Positions 1-5,185 of a stretch of 5,881 nucleotides of DNA are shown piece by piece. The DNA lies in the NCBI GenBank assembly GCA_023418355.1, contig JAEZZU010000200.1:1-5881 (forward strand). Direction: 5' to 3'. The notes beneath the pieces are model-generated. The model was not told the DNA's origin, did no database searches, and saw only the letters and a list, made by a program, of their open reading frames with translations. The stretch is from Pseudomonadota bacterium (GTDB lineage: Bacteria > Pseudomonadota > Gammaproteobacteria > Burkholderiales > Burkholderiaceae_C). The stretch's first letter is position 1. Each line of letters begins with the position of its first letter. The position numbers and the translations under genes are program-made.

Positions 1-127
1 CCGGCGGCTGTTTGAACGGAGCGACGAAGGAGCGAAGTGAGTTTCGCCGGACAGCGTCGCAGACGCGCTCTTTGCTTCCTTTCTGTCGCGCACAGAAAGG
101 AAGTCGGCTGTCGGGCCGAGACCCGAC
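1..127. repeat. Structured intergenic element, chain of inverted repeats
   Basis: Non-coding stretch made almost entirely of inverted repeats. CCGGCG at 1-6 pairs with CGCCGG at 45-50. GCGTC at 54-58 pairs with GACGC at 62-66 around a 3-base loop. CTTCCTTTCTGT at 75-86 pairs perfectly with ACAGAAAGGAAG at 92-103 (12 bp, 5-base loop). GTCGGG at 110-115 pairs with CCCGAC at 122-127 (6-base loop). None is followed by a T-run on either strand, so these are not intrinsic terminators. Two plus-strand frames stay open across the region, but their translations are low-complexity and Arg/Pro/Ser-rich with no family resemblance. From memory, similar blocks recur between genes in Comamonadaceae, so I infer a dispersed repeat. 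The element may continue beyond the left edge. Confidence 0.55.
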
Positions 128-173
128 TCCCTGTCTCAAATCAAGCAAATCGCTTCAACAAGGAACAGACTGG

Positions 174-299
174 CCCCTCTCCCAACCTCTCCCCAGAGGG
201 GCGAGGAGGGGTTTCAAAGGCCCCCATCCCTGCCTTCCCCCAGCGGGGGAAGGAGAGCATGCCCCCTCCCCCCTGCCCTCTCCCGCAAGCGGGAGAGGG
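174..299. repeat. Cluster of three pyrimidine/purine hairpins
   Basis: Three successive hairpins each have a C/T-rich left arm and a G/A-rich right arm on the plus strand. The first is nested: CCCCTC at 174-179 pairs with GAGGGG at 206-211, enclosing CCTCT at 186-190 paired with AGAGG at 195-199. The second is CCTTCCCCC at 233-241 with GGGGGAAGG at 245-253 (9 bp, 3-base loop). The third is CCCTCTCCCG at 276-285 with CGGGAGAGGG at 290-299 (10 bp, loop CAAG). The arms resemble each other, as if degenerate copies of one unit. Arrays of this CCCTCTCCC/GGGAGAGGG type are common between genes in proteobacteria, as I recall. No gene is supported in the stretch 1-338. Confidence 0.6.
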
Positions 300-338
300 A
301 GAAAAGCCCCTCTCTCTCACAAGCAAAGAAGAAAAAAC

Positions 339-374
339 AAAGGCTGCTAACCCTTTACAGGATTAGCAGCCTTT
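339..374. terminator. Bidirectional intrinsic terminator downstream of parC
   Basis: A perfect 12-bp inverted repeat, AAAGGCTGCTAA at 339-350 and TTAGCAGCCTTT at 363-374, surrounds a 12-base loop in which CC (352-353) and GG (360-361) can pair further. On the minus strand the stem is followed by a T-rich run (TTTGTTTTTT, allowing for the overlap with the arm), the classic arrangement of a Rho-independent terminator, about 45 bases after the parC stop codon. On the plus strand the stem ends in five T residues (372-376), so it could also stop a convergent transcript from the left, whose gene is not in the window. Confidence 0.9.
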
Positions 375-375
375 T

Positions 376-420
376 TGGCCTCTAGCACCCGTCCAGCAAG
401 CGCTACCAGCTATTAAATTT
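376..420 (-). repeat. Palindromic repeat in the parC 3' untranslated region
   Basis: Read on the minus strand, this short block starts at the parC stop codon and contains TAATAGCTGGTAGCGCTTGC and then a GAGGCC box next to the terminator. I recognise it from memory as resembling an element seen many times in Comamonadaceae intergenic DNA (AGCTGC, AGCGCTTG, a short loop, CAAGCGCT, GAGGCC). The core is TAGCGCTTG (405-397) and CGGGTGCTA (391-383) with loop CTGGA. These arms form a 9-bp RNA stem with three G-U pairs in the parC transcript. The same three positions would be A-C mismatches in a plus-strand RNA. Family membership is recollection, not a search result. Confidence 0.5.
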
Positions 421-2809
421 ACTCAACGCGGAAGATGCCGTTAGGCTTGAACGTCCAGCCTGTGGACTTGCCCTTGGAACCACGCTTGCCCAGCGCATTG
501 TTGAGCGAGCGGATTTCCAGCGACTCCTCCTTGGCCTTGCCGCCCCGGCCCACGCCGGTGATGCGCACGCTGCGGGTGTAGGCCGCCGCACCGGCCAGCG
601 CGTCCTTGTCTTCCAGCTTGATCAGCTGCAGGCCACGGCCGCCGCTCATGGTCTTGAGTTCGGTCAGCGCATAGGTCAGCACATTACCGCCAGTGGTCAG
701 ACAGGCCACATGGGTGGCATCTGGCAGCGCGGTGCTGCCGTTGGTGCCGCCGATAACAGAGGGCTGGCACAGGGTTTCACCATCCTGGATCGTCACAAAG
801 GACTTGCCGCCCTTGTTGCGGGCCAGCATGGATTCCACCTTGGCCACAAAGCCGTAGCCGCCGCTGCCGCTCATGAGCAGCTGGGCCGAGACCGGGCCTG
901 CAAAGTAGCTGGCAATGTGGGTGCCTGCTTCCAGGTCAATCAGGGTGTTGATGGGCTGGCCATCGCCACGGCCACCGGGCAAGGTAGCTACCGCCACGCT
1001 GTACACGCGGCCGTTGTTGCCAAAGACGATGAGCTGATCGACCGTGCGGCACTCGAACGTGCCCCACAGCTGGTCGCCCGCCTTGAAGCTGAAGTTGCCA
1101 GCCTCGTGGCCGTGGCCCTTTTGCGTGCGCACCCAGCCTTTTTCCGAGACGATGACGGTCACGGGCTCGTCCGGCACCTTGATTTCGGCAACGACCTTTT
1201 TCTCTTCCTGAATCAGGGTGCGGCGCTCGTCGGCAAAGGTTTTGGCGTCGTGCTCGATTTCCTTGACCATCAGGCGCTGCAGGCTCTTGGGGTTGGCCAG
1301 AATGTCCTGCAGCTTGCCCTCTTCTTCGCGCAGCTCGTTCAGTTCCTTTTCAATCTTGATGGCTTCCAGACGGGCCAATTGGCGCAGGCGGATTTCCAAG
1401 ATGTCCTCGGCCTGGCGCTCGGACAGGTCAAAGCGCGCGATCAGGGCGGCCTTGGGCTCGTCGCTCTCGCGGATGATGGCAATCACCTCGTCGATATTGA
1501 GCAGCACGATCTGGCGGCCTTCCAGAATGTGGATACGGGCCTGCACCTTCTCCAGGCGGTGCTGTGAGCGGCGGGTAATGGTCTGCTGGCGGAACGCCAC
1601 CCACTCTTCCAGCATGCGGCGCAGCGACTTCTGCACGGGCTTGCCGTCCAGGCCGATGGAGGTCAGGTTGATGCTGTCCGAGGTTTCCAGGCTGGTGTGG
1701 GCCAGCAAGGTGTTGATCAGCTCCTGCTGCGGGGTCTTGCTGGTCTTGGGCTCGATGACCAGGCGCACAGGCGCGTCCTTGCTGGACTCGTCGCGCACGC
1801 TGTCGAGCACGGACAGCATGGTGGCCTTGAGCTGCTGCTGCTCCTGCGTCAGCGCCTTCTTGCCTGCCTTGACCTTGGGGTTGGAGAGTTCTTCGATCTC
1901 TTCCAGGATCTTCTGGGACGACACGCCGGGTGGCAGCTCATTGACCACCATCTGCCACTGGCCGCGTGCCAGGTCTTCAATGCTCCAGCGCGCACGCACC
2001 TTGAGGCTGCCGCGGCCGGTGGTGTAGGCGTGGCGAATGTCGTGCTGGCTGCTGATGATCTGGCCGCCGCCGGGGTAGTCGGGGCCGGGAATCAGTGCGT
2101 ACAGCTCATCGTCCGGCATGGCGGGCTTTTTGATCAGCGCCACGCAGGCATCGGCCACTTCGCGCAGGTTGTGGCTGGGGATTTCCGTGGCCAGACCCAC
2201 GGCAATGCCGCTGGCGCCATTGAGCAGCGCAAAAGGCAGGCGTGCAGGCAGCTGCTGGGGCTCCTGTGTGGAGCCGTCGTAGTTGGGCACAAAGTTCACG
2301 GTGCCTTCGTCGATTTCATCGAGCAGCAGCGTGGTGATCTTGGACAGGCGCGCTTCGGTGTAGCGCATGGCGGCGGCGCCGTCACCGTCGCGGCTGCCGA
2401 AGTTGCCCTGACCGTCGATCAGCGGGTAGCGCTGGTTGAAGTCCTGCGCCATGCGCACCAGGGCGTCATAGGCGGACTGGTCACCGTGGGGGTGAAAGCG
2501 ACCCAGCACATCACCGACCACACGGGCGGATTTGACGGGCTTGGCCGGGGTGTTGTTGTTGGTGCCGGAGTAGCTCAGGCCCATGCGGCCCATGGCGTAC
2601 AGAATGCGGCGCTGCACGGGCTTCATGCCATCGGCCACATCAGGCAGGGCACGGCCCTTGACCACGCTCAGTGCGTATTCCAGATAGGCGCGCTGGGCGT
2701 ACTGGCCCAGTTCCAGCGCATCACCGGCGGCCTGCGTGGCCAGATCCAGCAAAGGTGCTGGGGCAGTGGGCTGGTTGGGAACTGCTTCGACTTCGGGTTG
2801 ATCGCTCAT
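419..2809 (-). CDS. parC: DNA topoisomerase IV subunit A (ParC)
   Basis: ParC is the DNA-cleaving subunit of topoisomerase IV; with ParE it passes one duplex through another to decatenate daughter chromosomes and relax supercoils. The 796-residue product starts at ATG 2809 (MSDQPEVEAV) and ends in TAA. The winged-helix breakage-reunion domain holds HPHGD (106-110), the catalytic Tyr150 in AAMRYTE with preceding Arg149, and GIAVGLAT with Ile202, the DNA-bending isoleucine by spacing (52 residues after the tyrosine, as in E. coli GyrA). A tower region follows, then a coiled-coil/gate segment at about 410-540 rich in Glu, Leu and Arg. The C-terminal beta-pinwheel runs from about 545 to the end. 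It has only a degenerate GyrA box (RNKGGKS, 664-670) rather than QRRGGKG, which with the parE neighbour marks ParC, not GyrA. A charged segment at about 309-331 has no E. coli ParC counterpart that I recall. Gln111 occupies the classical quinolone-serine position. A TTG at 2845 would add 12 residues, but ATG 2809 gives the more natural N terminus. Neither has a good Shine-Dalgarno sequence. The frame is intact. Confidence 0.97.
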   Translation of the reverse strand: MSDQPEVEAVPNQPTAPAPLLDLATQAAGDALELGQYAQRAYLEYALSVVKGRALPDVADGMKPVQRRILYAMGRMGLSYSGTNNNTPAKPVKSARVVGDVLGRFHPHGDQSAYDALVRMAQDFNQRYPLIDGQGNFGSRDGDGAAAMRYTEARLSKITTLLLDEIDEGTVNFVPNYDGSTQEPQQLPARLPFALLNGASGIAVGLATEIPSHNLREVADACVALIKKPAMPDDELYALIPGPDYPGGGQIISSQHDIRHAYTTGRGSLKVRARWSIEDLARGQWQMVVNELPPGVSSQKILEEIEELSNPKVKAGKKALTQEQQQLKATMLSVLDSVRDESSKDAPVRLVIEPKTSKTPQQELINTLLAHTSLETSDSINLTSIGLDGKPVQKSLRRMLEEWVAFRQQTITRRSQHRLEKVQARIHILEGRQIVLLNIDEVIAIIRESDEPKAALIARFDLSERQAEDILEIRLRQLARLEAIKIEKELNELREEEGKLQDILANPKSLQRLMVKEIEHDAKTFADERRTLIQEEKKVVAEIKVPDEPVTVIVSEKGWVRTQKGHGHEAGNFSFKAGDQLWGTFECRTVDQLIVFGNNGRVYSVAVATLPGGRGDGQPINTLIDLEAGTHIASYFAGPVSAQLLMSGSGGYGFVAKVESMLARNKGGKSFVTIQDGETLCQPSVIGGTNGSTALPDATHVACLTTGGNVLTYALTELKTMSGGRGLQLIKLEDKDALAGAAAYTRSVRITGVGRGGKAKEESLEIRSLNNALGKRGSKGKSTGWTFKPNGIFRVE

Positions 2810-2927
2810 ACGTGTGTCGGGGGTGGGCTGCTGCCGGGGCAGCAAGCCTTGTCAGATAAGGCAGTGCGCGCCGGGGCGCACTGCTGCTGAAAAAAGAAAA
2901 AGGCGACAGGCCGTTGGGGGCGCGGGC
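2810..2927 (-). promoter_or_regulatory. Structured parE-parC spacer (parC leader)
   Basis: This 118-base gap is long for a two-gene operon and unusually structured. In minus-strand order after the parE stop come a pyrimidine run (CCTTTTTCTTTTTTC, 2904-2890), then three hairpins. Hairpin A is GCAGTGCGC (2884-2876) with GCGCACTGC (2869-2861), a perfect 9-bp stem with a 6-base loop. Hairpin B is GCCTT (2862-2858) with AAGGC (2850-2846). Hairpin C is GGC-T-TGCTGC (2848-2839) with GCAGCAGCC (2834-2826), 9 bp with one bulged T and loop CCCG, ending 16 bases before the parC ATG. B shares bases with both A and C, so it cannot coexist with them fully. The T-run precedes hairpin A rather than following it, so A is not an intrinsic terminator for parE. 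I see no convincing promoter here and infer co-transcription with parE; a regulatory role is speculative. Confidence 0.4.
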
Positions 2928-4907
2928 TCAGATGTCCACTTCCACATCGTTGCCGTGCAGCTCCATCAGCTCGCGGCGGGCGGCGGCTTCGCCCTTGCCC
3001 ATGAGCTGGCCGAAGATGTGCTCGGAGGTGGCAAAGTCCAGATCGCCCACCTGCACGGGCAGCAGGCGGCGCGTGTCGGGGTTGAGCGTGGTTTCCCACA
3101 GCTGCTCGGCGTTCATCTCGCCCAGGCCCTTGAAGCGGCTGATCTGGCACTTCTCACGCGCCACGCCTTCCTTGGCGGCCTTGTCGAGGATGGAGTTCAG
3201 CTCGCCCTCATCCAGCGCATAGACCTTGGCCGCAGGCTTTTTGCCGCGTGCAGGCACGTCCACACGGAACAGCGGTGGCAGGGCGATATAGACATGCCCG
3301 GCATCGATGAGCTTGGGGAAGTGCTTGAAGAACAGCGTGAGCAGCAGTACCTGGATGTGGGAGCCGTCCACGTCCGCATCACTCAAGATGCAGATCTTGC
3401 CGTAGCGCAGGCCGGAGAGGTCTGGCTCGTCATTGGGGCCGTGGGGGTCCACGCCAATTGCCACGGAAATGTCGTGCACTTCGTTGTTGGCAAACAGGCG
3501 GTCGCGCTCCACTTCCCAGGTGTTGAGCACCTTGCCGCGCAGGGGCAAGATGGCCTGCGTCTCCTTGTCGCGGCCCATCTTGGCCGAGCCACCGGCAGAG
3601 TCGCCCTCCACCAGAAACACTTCGTTGACGGCAATGTCGCGGCTTTCGCAGTCAGTGAGCTTGCCGGGCAGCACGGCCACGCCGGAGCCTTTGCGCTTTT
3701 CGACCTTCTGGCCCGCTTTCTGGCGGGTCTGGGCGGCCTTGATGGCCAGCTCGGCAATCTTCTTGCCGTGCTCCACATTGGCGTTGAGCCACAGCTCCAT
3801 GGCGGGCTTCACAAAGCTGGAGACCAGACGCACGGCGTCGCGGCTGTTGAGCTTTTCCTTGACCTGGCCCTGGAATTGCGGATCGAGCACCTTGGCTGAG
3901 AGCACAAAGCTGGCGCGGGCGAATACGTCATCGGGCATGAGCTTCACGCCCTTGGGCAGCAGCGCATGCAGCTCGATAAAGCTTTTCACGGCCTGGAACA
4001 GGCCATCGCGCAGGCCGCTTTCGTGCGTGCCCCCGGCAGTGGTGGGAATCAGGTTCACATAGCTTTCGCGCACGGGCGTGCCCAACTCGGTAAACGCCAG
4101 GCACCAGGCGGCACCTTCGCCTTCGCTGAAGGTGTCGTTGTGCTTGTCGGCATAGCCGTCGCCTTCGAGCAGCGGGATGACGGGGTCGGCCACCAGCGTC
4201 TGCGAGAGGTAGTCTTTCAGACCGCCCTTGTACTGCCAGTGCTGAACGTCCTTGTTCTTTTCATTGGTCAGCGTCACGCTCACGCCGGGCATGAGCACAG
4301 CCTTGGAGCGCAGCAGATGCACCAGCTCATGCATGGGCAGGTTGGCGCTGTCGAAGTATTTGGCGTCCGGCCAGACACGCACCGTGGTGCCTTGCTTGCG
4401 TTCACCGCTGGCAAGGGGGCGGGTGGTCAGGGGCTCGACCACATCACCGCCGGAGAAGGCAATGCTGGCCAGCTGGCCGTCGCGGTGTACCGTCACTTCC
4501 AGGCGCGTAGCCAGAGCGTTGGTGACCGACACGCCCACGCCGTGCAGACCGCCGGAAAAGCTGTAGGCACCGCCATTGCCCTTGTCGAACTTGCCACCGG
4601 CGTGCAGGCGGGTGAAGACCAGCTCCACCACGGGAGCGTTTTCTTCGGGGTGCAGGCCAAAGGGAATGCCGCGGCCATCGTCTTCGACGCTCACGGAGCC
4701 GTCGGTGTGCAAGGTGACCTTGATTTTTTTGCCGTATCCGGCCAGCGCTTCGTCCGCAGCGTTGTCGATCACCTCCTGCACGATGTGCAGGGGGTTGTCG
4801 GTGCGGGTGTACATGCCGGGGCGTTGCTTGACGGGCTCCAGGCCCTTGAGTACGCGGATCGAACCTTCGGAATAGGCGGATGCAGAAGTAGAGGGTTTAG
4901 CTGCCAT
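2928..4907 (-). CDS. parE: DNA topoisomerase IV subunit B (ParE)
   Basis: ParE is the ATPase subunit of topoisomerase IV; ATP binding closes the N-terminal gate that captures the transported DNA segment, and its TOPRIM domain supplies the metal site for cleavage by ParC. The 659-residue product starts at ATG 4907 (MAAKPSTSAS) and ends in TGA. The GHKL ATPase fold shows Glu45 and Asn49 in EVIDNAADEAL, DDGRGIP at 76-82 and GGLHGVGVSVTNAL at 119-132. The transducer domain carries Gln348-Val349-Lys350 at the usual QTK loop. TOPRIM has Glu434 in FLVEGDSAGGSAK, PLRGKVLN at 455-462, and Asp510, Asp512 and Asp514 in SDADVDGSH; RFKGLGEMN is at 591-599. The length, and the absence of the roughly 170-residue insertion found in many proteobacterial GyrB TOPRIM domains, support ParE. 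The frame stays open upstream to 5201, but that extension has no family character. parC follows 118 bases downstream on the same strand, consistent with an operon. There is no Shine-Dalgarno sequence before the ATG. Confidence 0.97.
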   Translation of the reverse strand: MAAKPSTSASAYSEGSIRVLKGLEPVKQRPGMYTRTDNPLHIVQEVIDNAADEALAGYGKKIKVTLHTDGSVSVEDDGRGIPFGLHPEENAPVVELVFTRLHAGGKFDKGNGGAYSFSGGLHGVGVSVTNALATRLEVTVHRDGQLASIAFSGGDVVEPLTTRPLASGERKQGTTVRVWPDAKYFDSANLPMHELVHLLRSKAVLMPGVSVTLTNEKNKDVQHWQYKGGLKDYLSQTLVADPVIPLLEGDGYADKHNDTFSEGEGAAWCLAFTELGTPVRESYVNLIPTTAGGTHESGLRDGLFQAVKSFIELHALLPKGVKLMPDDVFARASFVLSAKVLDPQFQGQVKEKLNSRDAVRLVSSFVKPAMELWLNANVEHGKKIAELAIKAAQTRQKAGQKVEKRKGSGVAVLPGKLTDCESRDIAVNEVFLVEGDSAGGSAKMGRDKETQAILPLRGKVLNTWEVERDRLFANNEVHDISVAIGVDPHGPNDEPDLSGLRYGKICILSDADVDGSHIQVLLLTLFFKHFPKLIDAGHVYIALPPLFRVDVPARGKKPAAKVYALDEGELNSILDKAAKEGVAREKCQISRFKGLGEMNAEQLWETTLNPDTRRLLPVQVGDLDFATSEHIFGQLMGKGEAAARRELMELHGNDVEVDI

Positions 4908-4915
4908 GGGGGCGG

Positions 4916-4921
4916 ATTGTA
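4916..4921 (-). promoter_or_regulatory. Candidate -10 element of the parE promoter
   Basis: Minus-strand TACAAT (one mismatch to TATAAT) lies 8 bases upstream of the parE ATG. No good -35 hexamer sits 15-18 bases further upstream (CAGCAC at 17), and there is no TG extension. If this element is used, transcription would begin at or within a few bases of the start codon, giving a leaderless or nearly leaderless mRNA. That fits the lack of a Shine-Dalgarno sequence in the intervening CCGCCCCC. The match could be chance. Confidence 0.25.
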
Positions 4922-5100
4922 GTTCCGGCCACAGTTCAGTGCTGGATAAATTCACAGTAACCAATCGTCGACTCCGGCTGCAATGGGGCACAGGACCCCG
5001 CTTGGGCACCGCCCACGCCCTTGCCGCATGCCAGATGGGCAGACCGGAATCCGGCATGGCTGCGCTGCATTGCGGCGGGTGTGAACGGGTCTGAAAACGT

Positions 5101-5119
5101 CCATCGTGCCATTCGATGG
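5101..5119. promoter_or_regulatory. Possible operator palindrome upstream of the MFS gene
   Basis: CCATCG (5101-5106) and CGATGG (5114-5119) form a perfect 6-bp inverted repeat with a 7-base spacer, 66 bases before the transporter ATG. The size and position suit a dimeric transcription factor site. No regulator gene is visible in the window to match it, and 6-bp arms can arise by chance in GC-rich DNA. Confidence 0.2.
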
Positions 5120-5173
5120 CTGCTTTGTGCAATGCATATCGCGCAGGTGGCAGCTTTTGCAAACGCATTTCGC

Positions 5174-5179
5174 TACATT
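5174..5179 (+). promoter_or_regulatory. Candidate -10 element of the MFS gene
   Basis: TACATT (two mismatches to TATAAT) ends 6 bases before the ATG at 5186. There is no matching -35 at standard spacing; the nearest resemblance, TTTGCA at 5156-5161, is only 12 bases upstream. A competing weak pair is TTCGAT at 5112-5117 and GCATAT at 5134-5139 (16-base spacer), which would give a conventional leader. I cannot choose between them from sequence alone. Confidence 0.15.
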
Positions 5180-5185
5180 GCAGCC

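Larger units (their letters stand above)
4908..5185. promoter_or_regulatory. Divergent intergenic region between parE and the MFS gene
   Basis: This 278-base region lies between two genes that point away from each other, so it must carry the start signals of the transporter and probably of the parE-parC pair. I find no small gene or RNA gene in it. Visible structure includes CATGCC at 5027-5032 facing GGCATG at 5053-5058, the 19-bp palindrome at 5101-5119, and A/T-richer patches at about 4946-4965 and 5155-5180 that are better promoter candidates than the surrounding GC-rich DNA. Confidence 0.5.

Noticed and set aside
12..366. Two overlapping plus-strand ORFs of about 110 codons at the left edge
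   Set aside because: They cover hairpin repeats and run into the terminator; the Arg/Pro/Ser-rich translations have no family character and appear to be translated repeats.
2810..2845. Earlier TTG start for parC at 2845
   Set aside because: It would start inside hairpin C and add 12 Pro/Arg-rich residues; the AAGG before it is only one base away, too close to serve as a ribosome-binding site.
1697..2890. Long plus-strand ORF (397 codons) opposite parC
   Set aside because: It is a shadow of GC-biased codon use on the parC strand; its translation is Gly/Ala/Val/Gln/His-rich with no recognisable domain, while the opposite frame is unmistakable ParC.
2861..2904. Hairpin plus T-run as an intrinsic terminator between parE and parC
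   Set aside because: On the minus strand the T-run lies upstream of the hairpin, and on the plus strand the hairpin is followed by A residues, so neither direction fits an intrinsic terminator.
2814..3899. Long plus-strand ORF (361 codons) opposite parE and the spacer
   Set aside because: Same shadow effect; it runs across the intergenic spacer without a start signal and has low-complexity composition.
419..4907. Possibility that the pair is gyrB-gyrA rather than parE-parC
   Set aside because: The B subunit is only 659 residues and lacks the large TOPRIM insertion typical of proteobacterial GyrB, the A subunit lacks an intact GyrA box, and the two genes are adjacent.
3966..4922. Long plus-strand ORF (318 codons) opposite the ParE ATPase domain
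   Set aside because: Shadow of parE; the highly conserved GHKL motifs are on the minus strand.
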